Positions 10,710 to 24,231 of a DNA stretch of 64,000 nt are shown here, piece by piece; position 1 is the stretch's first letter; each line of letters opens with the position of its first letter. This DNA comes from Posidonia oceanica (lineage: Eukaryota; Streptophyta; Magnoliopsida; Alismatales; Posidoniaceae). The position numbers were made by a program, and so were the translations under genes. A model generated the notes under the pieces. That model worked only from the letters and a program-made list of their open reading frames with translations, was not told the origin of the DNA and made no database searches. The stretch lies in the NCBI GenBank assembly GCA_037176725.1, contig JAZBRS010000029.1, forward strand, positions 40,992,001 to 41,056,000, in the 5' to 3' direction.

Positions 10710-11370
10710 CTTCAAAACCCTAAATCCTTTTCAAACCCTAAACCTAAAACCCTCCATTTCAAACCAAAACCATAAGAATCTCCCGCCAAAACTACTCATA
10801 AAAACCCTAGAAAACCTAGGTAAAACAATCCTGAAATCTAAACCCAAAATCCACACAAATTTCTAGGTCAACTCACATCACAATTCTAAAACCTAGGAAA
10901 AACAATTAAAAAACAATCAAAACAAAAAACATAGGAAAAACAATTAAAAAACAATTAAAACAATCAAAACAAAAACCCTAGGAAAAAACAATAAAAAACT
11001 TAGAAAAATCAAAACAAAAATCCTAGAAAACACCTTTCAAAAACCCTAGGAAAACCATCCTTCAAAAACCCTAAAAATCTACACCAAAAAGAAACCTAGA
11101 AAATACAACTCCAAAAATCCTAGTAAAATACAACTAAAAACATAAAGAAAAACAACTAAAAACCTTAAAACCCTAATCAAAAGAAAAACATAAGGAAAAA
11201 ACAAATCAAAGCCCCTTAAAAAACAATTAAAAAAGAAAAACGCAAACTTAAAAAAAACAATCAAAACAAAAACCCTAGGAAAAAACAAGCAAAAACTTAG
11301 AAAAATCAAAACAAAAACCCTAGAAAAAACCTTTCAAAAACCCTAGGAAAACCATCCTTCAAAAACCCTA
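10710..11370 (+). repeat. Telobox-like AAACCCTA cluster in the LTR
   Basis: At least ten AAACCCTA words, followed by A or G, lie in about 650 bp of A-rich DNA (for example near 10714, 10803, 10974, 11042, 11066, 11168, 11270, 11316, 11337 and 11363), mostly as irregular AAAAACCCTAGGAAAA repeats. AAACCCTA is the plant telobox, known to be bound by TRB-type proteins. Whether that occurs here is inference. The words are dispersed, so this is not telomeric DNA. Confidence 0.7.
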
Positions 11371-14300
11371 AAAAGCAATCCCTCAAAAACCCACAAAATT
11401 CAAACCCTCTTATTCTTTTTCTCCTTCATTTTCTCCTTCTTTTTTTTCCTTCCTCCTTTCTTTTTTTCCTTCTCTCCATTTCAGGCCCAAGCCCACCTCC
11501 CCTTTCTTCTTCTTTTTTCTTTCTTTTCCTTTTTCTTCTCCTTTCCCTCTAGCCCAAGCCCACTGCCTTTTTCTTTCTTTTCGTCCACTCCTCATCCCAG
11601 CCCGTCCCTTCCTTCTCTTCTTTTCCTTCTCCTCCAACACCCACAGCCAGCTGCTTCCCTCCGAATTCAAAACCTGACAGCCATCCACTCCACCACCGTC
11701 ACCCCTTGACTTCCTGGCCACCTGACACCCATCCACTTCACCTTCGTCACCTCCAGTCCTGCCAGCCTGTGGCCAAAGACCAAATCTTCCCGCCCTTGGA
11801 CTCACTCACAGACACACACAGCCACAGCAAAAAGAAGAGGGAACGGGAGAACAAAACCCAAAGAGGACAACACCCAGAAACACTTAGAGTTTTTGCACGC
11901 AGAAGCCACCCAATTCCAGAGCAAAAAACAGCCTCCAGAACACCCACATTTGGCCCACCTCACAGAGTCCCTTCTACCCGAAAATTCTCACCATACAGCC
12001 ATCACCAGCTCCTCCAACTCCTCCATTCCACTCCCTGAACAACCAGCATCCCAAGCCAACTCCCACTTCAGCCCGAAACACCCAGCTCACCCTCAACTTC
12101 ACCACAAACACCTCCGAACCCATCTCTGCCCGAAACTTCAAAAACCTCCATCTCATTCCAGAAGCCACACCACCCCAATTCAACCCTTCTTACACCCTCA
12201 CAGAAGCTCCACAAAGCCACCGGAGAAGTTCCCTTAGCCCAGAGAGCCACAGACCGCCGGAGCCACTTGCAAGTCCACAGCAGCACCCAAAAATCTGTTT
12301 CCTTCGTCGCCACGCGCAAGCTTGCTTCTGATTGGCTTCTGAGCTCCGGAGGAGCTCCAGCAACTCGTCCCAGCCGCCGCAGCTCGCCAAGGATGCCCGC
12401 AGCACCGCCGCGACCTCCACCTGCAACTGCACGACCCACCGAGGTCGGTGGACTCCTCCAGCCACCCAAACAGGTAAAACTCTTCATCTTTTGTTTAATT
12501 TTAGTCTTCTAGAGCTTCCTAGGCCATTAGAACTTAGTTTAGGGCTCCGACACGCCGAATCAGCTACGCCGCTACAGTGGCGTCTTCTACGGCGAGCTCC
12601 AGCTGCGCCGTCGTGCTCCGGACCTCCCCGAGCCTCTGGACCACTCCCCGAGGACCGCTGCACCTCCAAGAGCACAACGCACCGCCGCCCTTGCGCCGTC
12701 GTTGACTCCAGCGGCCAGTCCACCTCCAGAAATCTTCTGCCAAGCTCCACCCGCATCACCAGGCCACTCCGATCGCCGTCACACGCCGCCAAGCCCATCG
12801 GAACCTCCACATGGCTGCCCTCCAGCCTCCGGACACCTCCGCACCGCCGCACGCCCGCCGCACCGCCGTGGCCAACCCGTCTTCCTCGGCCAGGCCTGCT
12901 GCTGCACGAAAATTACTGTAGAACTGTAGTTAGCTATAGTTCTGATTTTGTTTTGGTTTGGTACATTAAATTTAATTACAGCAACTTACTTTATTTACTT
13001 TCAGGTCCTCTATTGATTCCAGTTTCATTTAAATCTGTTTTTTAACTTTACTACATTGCAGTTAACTCCACAAGCTTTTTATTTTTGCAAATGAGTCCTC
13101 TGTTGGTTGAAGTTTGTTTTAAATCTGCATTTTAACTTTATTACATTGCATTTGCATCCTCTATTTAATTTTATTTGCATTTTAGTCCTCTGTAGGTTGA
13201 TTAGATCATTTAATCTTGCATTTTTATCATACTACATTGCATAAAAGTACTACAGGTTTCATTTATTGTACTTTAGTCCACAGACCATGCATTCATTCAT
13301 TTAAATCTCATTTTTATCTTATTGCATTGCATTTTAGCTCCTGAATTTGTTTAATTTACACATCAGTCCAGCATCAGTTGATAAATCATTTAATGTTGCA
13401 TTTAAATCATATTGCATTAATCACAGCATGTTTCATTATTTACATTTCAGTCCATATTTGGTTTGAAAAATCATTTAACTGGCTTTTTAAATCATATTGC
13501 ATTGAAATAAAATGCTGCATGTTTTGATATTTGCATTTCAGTCCTCAGTTGGTTTGAAAATCATTTAAGTGGCTTTTTAAATCATACTGCATTGAAATAA
13601 AATACTGCATGTTTTCAAAATTGCATATCTATCCTCAATCCATCCATGCATTCATTTAATTTCAACTTTTACCTTATTGCATTGCATAAAAACCCCTGAA
13701 AATGTTTTAATTGTATCTGAGTCCCCTTTCAATCCAGCATTCATTTAAATGGCATTTTTAGACTTTATTGCATTACTGAAAAGCCCAGCATGTTTTGAAA
13801 ATTGCATTTAAGTCATGTAGCTTGTTTACATGTGATTTAAATGTGATTTTCTAACTTTATTGCATTGTAAATAAGTCCTGAAAGTTTTAACTTTTGCATT
13901 TAGGTCCTGTTTTGTTATAAACTGTGATTTAAATGCAGATGTTAACCTTATTACATTGCAATAAAGCCCAACATGCTTAAAAATATTACATATTAGTCCT
14001 GCTTGCATCTAGAAGCCATTAAATGCTATGTTTTAACTTCATTGGCATTGCATTTGCATCCTGCACCTGCAAATAAGCCCTGCAATGCATTTAAACCCCT
14101 GCATTCACTTTATTTGCATATAGGCCCCTGCATTCATTGCATATAGGCCCCTGCATTTGTTTAAATTGCACTTAGGTCCCTACGATGCATTTTTGCATGC
14201 ATTGCACATTCATATTATTGCACCTTACATCCTTGCACATATTCAAGCATTTTCAGCACTTCTGCATGCATACACCCTGCATTGCACACCCTTAGGGGCT

Positions 14301-14499
14301 ATTTGCACTTAGACCCCTACTTTTGCTGGCCCTTGAGCCTTCTGGCTTGAAACCTGGATAACTTTTGATCGGACCGTTGGATTTTCACGATCTAACTGTC
14401 CAGGTCTCCCTAGTTGAATGGTCTTTCATTTTAACCAAAGTTATCTCAGATCAGGCCTCAGATTCTCAAGATAAGTCCATCTGAATCACAACTTGCCTT

Positions 14500-15060
14500 G
14501 TCATTTGCATTGCATGCATCGTTTTGCGTGTCCACATCCGTTTTCGCTTGCATTTGCATCGTTTTGTGTGTCCACATCTATTTTCTTTGCATATCACTTG
14601 CATTTGCATCGTTTTGCGTGTCCGCATTCGTTTTCGCTTGCCTTTACATCGTTTTGCTTACCCACCTCTGTTTTCTTTGCATATCACTTGCATTTGCATC
14701 GTTTTGCGTGTCTACATCCGTTTTCGCTTGCATTTGCATCGTTTTATGCGCCCGCATCCGTTTTCGCTTGCATTTACATCGTTTTGCGTGCCTGCTTTCT
14801 TTTTCGCTTGTGTTTGCATCATTTTGCATGCCCGCATTCATTTTCACTTGCATTTGCATTGTTTTGTGCACCCGCATTCATTTTCGCTTGCATTTGCATC
14901 GTTTTGCGTGTCCGCATTTGTTTTCTCTTGCATTTGCATCGTTTTGTGTGCTCGCCTTTGTTTCCCTTTGCATGTTGCCTGCATTGCATCGTTTTCCGCA
15001 CCTACTTTTGCTTTCCTTTGCATGTCGCTTGCATTTGCTGGGTTTTCATCGCTGTTTTGT
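14500..15060 (+). repeat. LTR minisatellite of element A, 3' LTR copy
   Basis: Same 40-bp type as 1861-2520 but about 120 bp shorter and different in unit order, so the arrays have changed copy number independently since insertion. The overlapping ORFs 14493-15095, 14498-15082 and 14524-15144 are three frames of this repeat. Confidence 0.88.
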
Positions 15061-15071
15061 TTTATCGCCTG

Positions 15072-15076
15072 TATTT
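15072..15076. other. Target-site duplication of B, left copy
   Basis: TATTT here against CATTT at 48532-48536; the uninterrupted 5' LTR of A reads CCTGCATTTGCACTAGGGC at this point. The C-to-T change in the left copy is a simple decay. Confidence 0.85.
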
Positions 15077-18000
15077 TATTGACACCCCATTTTGACAGGC
15101 TTGATCAATTGGAATCTCCTGGTAGCTTCTGGATTCAAATCTAGGTCCAAACCTACACAATCCTTTTCATCTTTCTCTCCAAAACAAGTCCAAACTTAAC
15201 CTAGAATTACACCCCTTTCCCAAGCCCAAAAACTACCCAAAACCATAGGAAAACTCACCATTCCCAACTTAGCAAACCTACCCATGAACCCTCAAAATTT
15301 CAAACCAAGACCACTCCCAAAAATCCTAGAAAACCTAGGTAAAACTACCCTTTTTCTACAACTCAAAACCTTTCCAAAACTTTCCCAAAACTAAACCCAA
15401 ACCCTAGGTCCAACACTAGAGACTGTAGGCCACACACACCCCAAATTTCACCTCTTTTCAAAACTTCTAACCCCTCCATTTACCCAAATTATCCTTTTCT
15501 CTCTCCTAGATTATTCTTTTCTCTCTCCTCTCTCTCTCCTGATTATCCTCCTTCTTTTCACCCCCTTCTCTCCCTTCTTCTTGCCTGGCTGTGGGCCCCC
15601 CTTGTGCATCTATCTCTTCTGAATCTTATTTCTATTTTTATCTTATTTTTAGCATTTTCTTTGACTTTCAAAAAATTATTTTCTTTCAACTCTTCCTTTT
15701 CCTCTTTACCTTCTTCGTTTCTCCTTTTCCTTCTTCCTTTTCCTTTTCTTTTCCTTTCTCTTACTAAATCCCTAACAAATCCTTAAAAACCTTTAAAAAC
15801 TCTAAAACAAAACGAAGCAAACCAAAACCTTAAAAGAAATAATTAAAAACATTAAACAAACAATTAAAAACCAAAACCTAACTAAATCTAGCTAAAATGG
15901 AAAACTAAGAATGCAACTTAAAAATGCAAAACAAACAAAAAGAAAATACTGTAAAATCAAGGAAAAAACCAAAATGTAACCAAAACAAACCAAAGTAAAA
16001 ATCCTATTAAAAATAATCAAAAAACAAATCCTAAGAAGAAAGAAAACAATTAAGAAAACATTAAGACAACTACTTAAGAAAAAGAGAAACTTAACAATCC
16101 TAAAAAGAAACAATTTGAAAACTTAATTAAAAAAAATAAAAACAAACAATCAAAAATCTAAAAACACTTAATCAAAAACTTAACAAGAAAACTTAACTAA
16201 AAAAAATTAAAAGAACTTAACAAACAAAAATAAAAAACAAATCAAAGAAGACTTAAGAAAAAAAGGCTAAAATCAAAAATCTAAAACTCACCCTAATTAA
16301 TTTAAAAACAAACTTTAAAAAATCCTAATTAACATCCCAAGTATTTAACAAGAAAAACATAATTAAAAAACAAGTTAAAAAACTTTACAAACATTTAAAC
16401 AAAATCAAAAACAAATAAAAAACAAAGAAAACCCTAAAAACCCTAATCAAAGCTAAAACTTTTCTTAATTAACTAATTAAAAAACAACCATTAAAAAACT
16501 TAACCAAAGTCCTAACTTAAAGCACAACTATTCTAAAAACCTTTTCTATTTTTATTTTATTTTTATCTTTTTTATTTCCTACTTCTTTCCCCTCTTCTTT
16601 TCCCTTTCTTCCTTTCTTCCCTTCTTTCTATTTTTTCTTTCTTTTTTCCTGGGCCTAGTCCGGCCCATTCCCCTCCTTCCTTCTTCCTTTATTTTTTTTC
16701 CTTTTTTTCTTTCACGCGAAGCCCGGCCCGCGGTCCACCTTCTTCCTCTTCTTCCCTCCTTCTTCTTTTTCTTCCTCCACAGTTCCCTTCCCGCCAGTCT
16801 CCCTCTCCTCTTCAAAAAAATTTGATTTCTCTTCTCCCTCCCGATCACCTCAGCCTCCAGCTCATCCTTCTCCTCTCGCGTCTCAGCAGGATCTCTAGGA
16901 GCAATTAATGCCTGTCGCCTCTGGTCGTCCTCGCTGCTACTCCTGTCGGTGGTGGATTTTGAAATCCACTGCCCGCTTCCTCTCCTCCTCAGCAGCTGAT
17001 AAAACCCCCAGCAATCTCCTCCTTCTTTCGCCCTTTGGTCATTCGAGAGAGAGAGCATCCAGAGCCCAGAAACCACCCGATTCTCCCTCTCTTCCTCTGA
17101 AATCAAGCCCTCTTCCTCTTCTTCCCTTTCATCCACACCAGAGCCCCAAACAACCCTCAAACTTCTCCCAATTCATCCCCCAAATCCACCCAAACATCCA
17201 GCACTTCAGCCCCTCCATTCCACGACCAAACCACCTCTGAATCACCCTCCATCACCCTGAAAACAAAGCAGAACCCAACACCCCCTCCTCTCAAAATTCC
17301 GAGCACACCAGACCACCAAATCCCCCCAAACTTCTCCCAATAAACCACCAGAACACTACTTTCTAAACCCCCCAGAGCCTTGGCCATCTCCTCCCCCACA
17401 GAGCAAATCCCTCACAATAAACACTTAGCACATTTTCTGCCAGAAAATCAACCCACGACCTATCTTCCTCTCCAGGCCTCCACCAGTCCTCCTAAGCATC
17501 CATTCACACTCACGAACCCTCCAGAAGCTCGCCGGTACCCTCCAATCGATCCAGAGAGTAGCGGACACCTCCCCCCATCTCCGGCAGCCTCTACCGAACC
17601 CACAGAAGCAAAATCTTCCTCCGGGCCGCGAAGCTTCGCTCCGGACGTCCAGAAAGCATCGGAGCACATCACTGAGTGGATCCCAGCACTCCCGAGCTGT
17701 CGACAGCACCTGCAATCTCCGGACGACCTCCGCCGGTGATCATTGAAGTAGCTAACGTCGGGGGGATACTTCAGCCCGCGAAAAGGTACCACTCTTCCCC
17801 TGTAGTCTAGTTTTTCTCCTCTTGTGCTTTTCCGCCTTTTAGTTTAGTGTTTCATCCCCTCTTCCGCCGAGTCGTCGCCGCCGTCATCTCGTCTTCTCCG
17901 GCGAGCTCCGCGACTAGAATCGCTGCTCCGCGAGTAGAACTGGCTTCCAGGGATCGCCTAAGCTCCGCACCGACTCCAGGATCACTCTAGTGGCTTCAGA

Positions 18001-18699
18001 ATGCCACAACGACGCGCCGATCGCCTGCTTCACCTCCGAGCAGGTCTGTAGAGCTCTGTCCAGCTCTCCGGCCTGCTCCAGGCAGCACCAAGCCGTGTCG
18101 ATGCCTCCCAGATCTCCGTCAGCCTTCGATGAACATCGCCGACCCTTCCGCGTGTCCCCAACAACCCCCCTCCGCCGGTCATGGCCACTAGTAGCTTTTG
18201 CTACAATGCCATGGCCGCTGGTTTTTCTACTGTTCATTTATTTTCCTTTGCTTAGCTAATTTGCCACTAAATTGTATTTTCAGCTCCTACTTTTATTTTA
18301 TTACATTTTGGTCCTGCCTCTGTTTAAGATTCATTTAATTCTGAATTTAAATCTTATTAAATTGCATGAAAAACTTAAAAAACTGTCTAATTGCATGTTG
18401 GTCCTTCTACTGTGTTTTCTATTAATGTTTATTTTAGTTCAAGCCCTCTGGTTTTCCATTTTTGCATGTTAGTCCTTCAATCAATAATCTGATTTAATGC
18501 TTATATTTTACCTTAGTAAATTGCATTTTAAACCATGTTGTTTTCCTCATTTGCACTTTAGTCCTCTGTTCTGTTAACTTATGCATTTATTTTTCAATTT
18601 TTCTTACTGCATTGCATTATTTCCCCCATGCATTTTAATTTTCGCATATAGGTCCTCCATGTCATGCACAGCATCTATTTTTTTAAACTTTTACCTTAT
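15077..18699 (+). mobile_element. Element B, 5' LTR, left part (split by C)
   Basis: It begins TATTGACACCCC (first TG decayed to TA; the 3' LTR has TGTTGACACCCC). Order: ACCCTAGG-rich segment, pyrimidine-rich tract (15480-15780), long A-rich segment (15780-16550), pyrimidine-rich tract (16550-16790), GC-rich segment (16850-18200) and TTGCATTT-type repeats (18240-18690). It continues at 24638 after C. It keeps about 410 bp (roughly 16715-17128) that the 3' LTR lost. Confidence 0.9.
18695..18699. other. Target-site duplication of C, left copy
   Basis: CTTAT, repeated at 24633-24637. The unbroken 3' LTR of B reads TACTTTATTAAATTGC at the matching place near 46003-46016. Confidence 0.9.
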
Positions 18700-21600
18700 T
18701 GTTGACACTCCATTTTGACAGGCTTGAATCAATTGGAATCTGCTGGTGACTTCTGGATCCAAACCTTGGTCAAAACTACACATTCCTTTTCATTCTATCC
18801 TTCAAAACTAGCCTAAACTTGACCTAGAATTACACCCCTTTCCCTAGCCCAAAACCTATCCAAAAACCATAGGAAAACCCACCATTCCCAACTTAGAAAA
18901 CCTACCCAAACACTTAGAAATTTTCAACCCAAAACCATTCCCTAAAACCCTAGAAAACCTAGGTAAAACTACCATTTTTCTACACCTCAAAACCCTTCCA
19001 AAACTTTCCCAAAACTAAACCCAAACCCTAGGTCCAATACTAGATACCCTAGGCTACACACTCACCAAATTTCACCTCTTTCCAAAACTTCTAACCCCTC
19101 CATTTACCCAAATTATCCTTTTCTCTCTCTTGGATTATTCTTTTCTCTCTCCTCTCTCTCTCCTGATTATCCTCCCTCTTTTCCCCCTTCTCTCCCTTCT
19201 TCTTGCCTGGCTGTGGGCCCCCCTTGTGCATCTATCTCTTCTCAATCTTATTTTTATTTTTATCTTATTTTTAGCGTTTTCTTTGACCTTCAAAAAGTTA
19301 TTTTCTTTCAACTCCTCTCTTTCCTCTTTATTCCCTCATTTCTCCCTTTTCTTCTTCCTTTTCCTTTTCTTTTCCTTTCTCTTACTAAATCCCTAAAAAA
19401 TCCTTAAAAACCTCTAAAACTCTAAAACAAGAGGAAAACAAACCAAAGCCCTAAGAAAAATAATTAAAAACTTAAACAAACAATTAAAAACTAAAACCTA
19501 ACTAAATCTAGCTAAAATGGAAAACCATGAATGCAAGCTAAAAAATGCAAAACAAACAAAAAGAAAATGCTGTAAAATCAAGGAAAAAACCAAAATGTGA
19601 TCAAAACAAATAAAATTAAAAATCATATTAAAAACAACCAAGAAAACAAATCCTAAAAGAAAGAAAACACTTAAGAAATGCAAGGGCTAGTAATTAAGAA
19701 AGAAAAACTTAAACTTAACAATTCTAAAAGAAACAATTTGAAAACTGAATTTAAAAATAAAAACAAACAATCAAAAATCTGAAAACACCTAATTAAAAAC
19801 TTAACAAGACGACCTAACCTAAAAAATATTAAAAGAAATTAACAAATGAAATCAAATCTAAAAGGAAACTTAAACAAAACCCTAAAAAGATTAAAATCAA
19901 AAATCTAAAACTCACCCTAATTAATCTAAAAACAAACTTTAAAAAATCCTAATTAATATCCCAAGTGTTTAACAAGAAAAACATAATTAAAAAAAAACTT
20001 AAAAGACTTAACAAACATTTAAACAAAATAAAAAACAAAACAAAACAAAACAAAGAAAACCCAAAAAACCCTAATCAAAACTAAATCTCTTTAAACCTAA
20101 TTAACTAATCAAAAACAATCATTAAAAAACTTAATCAAAGTCCTAACTTAAAACACAACCATTCTGAAAACCTTTTCTATTTTTATTTTATTTTATTTTT
20201 ATCTAATTTTTTTTTTCTTCTTTCCCTTCCTCTTTCCCTTCCTTCCTTTCTTCCTTTCTTTCTATTTTTCTTTCTTTTCTTTTCCTGGGCCCAGTCCGGC
20301 CCGTTCCTCTCCTTCCCTTCCTTCTTCTTTCTTTTTTTTTTCTTTTTTTTTCTGCGTGCGGCCCGGCCCGTTCGCTTCCTTCTTCCTCTTCTTCCCTCCT
20401 TCTTCTTCTTCTTCCTCCATGATTCCTTCCGCCAGTCTCCCTCTCCCCTTCAAAAAAATTTCAATTGTCTCTTCGCTCTCAATCCCATCAGCACCAGCTC
20501 ATCCTCCTCCTCTCTCGCATCTCAGCGGTTCTTCCGGGGGGCATTTACTGCCCATCTCCTCGCCGGCCGCCTCTCCATCAGCTCCAGTGCTCGCGCCGGT
20601 GGGATTTGAATCCCTCAGCTCGCGCTTCACTCCTCCAACTCCTGATAAAACCCACAGCTTCCTCCTCCTTCAACGCCCTTTTCGTCGTCCGAGAGAGTGA
20701 GAGAATCCAGAGCAGAGAGCCACCCAAATCCCTCCCTTCTTCCTCTGAAATTCTCCAACTCTTCCTCCTCTTCCTTTCCACTACAATCCAGAGCCCCTAA
20801 CTCCCAGTAGAATCCCCACAATTTCGTCCCTAATCTCACCCAAGCAACCACCTTCCCGGCCATCCATTCAGCACCCAAAAGCACCCTAAATTCATCCCCC
20901 AGTTCACCCCGAACCAAGCCAGAACCCAACGTCCATCTTCCCAAAATTCCCGTCCCCTCAGCTCACTGAATCCCTCCAAATTCCACCCAGGAGCTCGCCA
21001 CCAAACTACCTTCCAACCCCCTAAACCACTAGCCTCCACTCTCCCCACAGCCGGAGAACTTCACAGCAAACACCTGCGGCCACTTCCACCAAAAATCAGC
21101 CCAGCAACCGAACTACCTCTCCAGCCTCTTCCTGGCCATTCCCAACATCCAGACACACTCACCGACCACCCAACAAGTTGCCGGTACCCTCCAATTGCTC
21201 CGAAGAGTAGCAGACACCCGTACCCACCTCAAGCGACCTGCGGAGCACCCACTGGAGCTGAATCTCGCGCCGATCGCCGAAGCTTCGCTCCGAGCATCCA
21301 AGAAGCACCGAAGTGCACCACTGAGTCGATCCCAGCAATTCCGAGCCGACGACGAGCTCCGCAGCACTCGGTCCAACCTCGCCGACACACGCTGAAAGCA
21401 CTGACGTCGGGGGGGCGTTTCGGCCAGCGAAAGAGGTACCTCCCTCTCTCCTTAGCTTAGTTTCCTCCTCGATGTGCTTTTCCACCCATTAGTTTTAGGT
21501 TTTACCCCCTCCTGCTCCGAATCGTCGCCGCCGCTCCATCGTTTTCTCCAGCGAGCCCTAGCGTCTGTCCCGCCGCGCCAGTGAGTAGAACGACGCTCCG

Positions 21601-23080
21601 TCGATCCCCCGAGGTCCGCACGGCCAGCAGCAACTCTCCGGTGGCTCTAGAATGCCACGGCGTCGCGTCGTCCACCGGTCCCACTCTCCTCTGGTTCACA
21701 GCACTCCGTCGTCTTCTCTGGCCATCTCCGAGCACTGTCACAGCTCCCCGACGCCGCTCCGGACTCCGTCGAGCTCCGATGAAGCTCCCCAGCCGATCGG
21801 CACGCCCCCAGCACCCTTCCTCCGCTCGCAACGGCCACTGGTAGCGCTGTGCTACAGTGGTCGTCGTTCTGTGGATCACTGTAGCTTTATTTTACTTAAC
21901 TAAGCTATTTTGTTATTAAATTGCATTTCCAGTCCCTATTTTTACTTTATTGCATTCTAGTCCTGCCTCTGTTTAAAACTCATTTAATTCTGCATTTAAA
22001 TCATATGAAATTGCATGAAAAATCTAAAAAACTGACTAATTACATGTTAGTCCTTCTGCTGTGTTTTCCTTCAGTGTTTATTTTAGTTCTGGCCCTCTAG
22101 TTTTCCATTTTTGCATGTTAGTCCTTCAATCAATAATCTGATTTAATGCTTATATTTTACCTTAGTAAATTGTATTGTTAAACCCTGTTGTTTTCCTCAT
22201 TTGCACTTTAGTCCTCTGTTCTGTTAACTTATGCATTTATTTTTCAATTTTTCTTATTGCATTGCATTATTTCCCCTATACTTTCTGATTTTTGCATATA
22301 GGTCCTTCATTAATGCACAGCATACATTTAAATGCATATTTTGCTTATAAAATTGCATTTTAGACTCTGCATGTTTTAAAAATTGCACATAGGTCCTCTA
22401 CATGCTTATAAAAGTCATTTAAATGCATATTTTGCTTATAAAATTGCATTTTAGACCCTGCATATTTAAAAATTGCATATAGGTCCTCAGTTTGCATTCC
22501 CAGACCATTAAGACCACTGTTTTGCTTACAAAATTGCATTTTAGACCTTGTATATTTCAAAATTGCATGTTAATCCCCCATATGATTTCAAAACTTGTCC
22601 TAAGGCATGTTTACTTTGTAAAATTGTATTTTGAACCCTGCATTTTGCAAAATTGCACTTAGACCCTCTAGTTTTCAAAAACCTTGCACGAAAGCCCCCT
22701 AATTTTTCAAAATCTTTGCATTTAGACCCCTAGTTTTTCAAAATTGCATATAAGTTCCCAAGTTTTCTGAAAAATCATCCTTAGGTCTTTTCTTGCATTC
22801 TGCATGCATTGCACTCATGCATTCTTGCATTTGGCATTCCTTGCACACACTCAAGCATTCTTAGGTCCCATTTACATGAGAGGACCTGTTGTGCACACCC
22901 CTAGGACCTCCTGTACACCTAGATTCATTCTTCTCGCCTATTCTGGCCTCTCTGCCTTGAAGCTGGGATATCTTCAGATCTAGCCGTTGGATCTTCTCAA
23001 CCAGGCTACCTGGACGACCCCGACGGAGCGCTCTTCAGCATGGACTAAGCAGTTCTCAGATCAAGCTTCGGATTTCCAAG

Positions 23081-23406
23081 GTAAGTCCTCTTGAACCCAT
23101 GCACAGCATTCATTTGCACACCATTTGCATTGCATGCATCGTTTTTGCTTTCTGTTTCCTCGAGCATGTAGAGTAGGACTCCCTCTTCTTATCTATCAAC
23201 TCTGCTTCCTCTTTTCGTGTACTTCCAGTGCTTTGTGTTGCGTTTCCCTTGGATTCACCACTAATTGCGACTTTCTTCCCCCTTTTCCATGATCCGATCG
23301 CATCGCGAGCTTTTGGCAGCGTGCGAGACATATCGTGGGACATTTTGGTGGGAAACAGTCACAAAACAGTGGTAATCCTTCCACTTGCTTCCCTTCCCCT
23401 TTGTAG
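23081..23406 (+). other. Putative intron inside LTR C
   Basis: The donor TTTCCAAG|GTAAGT and acceptor CTTCCCCTTTGTAG|GTC bound 326 bp. The same boundaries and length occur in both B LTRs (25370-25695, 46739-47064). In A the matching donor reads CAAGATAAGT (1817), which would not splice. Supported only by consensus sites. Confidence 0.35.
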
Positions 23407-23544
23407 GTCTTCACACCAACTTTGCGCGGTCTTTAAATAACGCTCGTTTCCACACTTGCGCTGTTTACTTCCCCGTTGCTTCTCCTGCCCTTTTTCTTTG
23501 CATCTGCATCTGCATAGCTTTATCGATGTTTTATCTCGCTTACT

Positions 23545-23930
23545 TTTGGCACCGTTTTGCGTGCCCGCTTTGCTTTTGGCACCGTTTCGCGTGCCTGCTT
23601 TGCTTTGGCACCGTTTTGCGTGTCCACTTTCTTTTTGGCACCGTTTTGTGTGCCCGCTCTGTCTTTGGCACCGTTTCGCGTGCCCGCTTCGCTTTTGGCA
23701 CCATTTTTTGTGCCAGCTTCATCTTTGGCACCGTTTCGTGTGCCCGCTTTCCTCTTGGCACCGTTTTGCGTGCCCGTTTTGTTTTCTCGCACCGTTTCGC
23801 GTGCTGCTTTGTTTTCTCGCACCGTTTTGCGTGCTGCTCTTGTTTCCTGCACCGTTTCGCGTGCTGCTTTGTTTTCTCGCACCGTTTCGCGTGCCGCTTC
23901 TGTTTCTCGCATCGTTTTGCGTGTCTTATG
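23545..23930 (+). repeat. 30-bp LTR minisatellite, copy C
   Basis: Units TTTTGGCACCGTTTTGCGTG + CCCGCTTTGC, with a Cys/Arg-rich reading in several frames. Thirty is a multiple of 3 and the unit lacks stops, so three forward frames and reverse frames stay open together (23385-24005, 23456-24013, 23557-24087). Toward the end the unit changes to TTTTCTCGCACCGTTTCGCG + TGCTG. Confidence 0.88.
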
Positions 23931-24231
23931 CCGTTTTCTCTTGCATGTCGCCTGCATTGTTTGGTTTTACCGCCGTTTTGCTTTTCCGTCTGCATTTGCA
24001 TATAGGGCAGTGATGCTTACTACCTGGAGTTCTCACGAGCCAGGTTTCGATCGGTTCGGAACACAAACAGCATTGCTGAGCACTTAGACTGCACGTTTAC
24101 TTCCATTCATTGCATCCCACCACTTAGAGCACACCTATGAGCATTCATTCAGGCATTCATTGGCATTTAGGCATTCAAACCTGTATTTTCCTGCGTATGC
24201 GAGCGTAAGCCTAGAAAGAACGATTCTCGGG

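Larger units (their letters stand above)
10658..15071 (+). mobile_element. Element A, 3' LTR, left part (split by element B)
   Basis: It starts TGTAGACACCCC after the polypurine tract. Order: telobox-rich A-rich segment (10710-11400), pyrimidine-rich tract (11400-11640), GC-rich segment (11640-12480, ending near a donor-like CAGGTAAAAC), GC-rich segment matching window base 1 onward from about 12641, AT-rich TTGCATTT repeats (12950-14300), and minisatellite (14500-15060). It stops where B inserted and resumes at 48537. Total length about 5.0 kb. Several Pro/Ser/Arg-rich ORFs (such as 12332-13045) carry no domain and are judged fortuitous. Confidence 0.92.

Noticed and set aside
10710..11400. 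Interstitial telomere repeat tract
   Set aside because: AAACCCTA words are dispersed in A-rich DNA and not in head-to-tail seven-base arrays.
12332..13045. Proline/serine/arginine-rich ORF in the GC-rich part of A's LTR, as a captured gene
   Set aside because: The 5' LTR copy (1-281) breaks the frame, changes are CpG transitions without codon bias, and no motif is visible.
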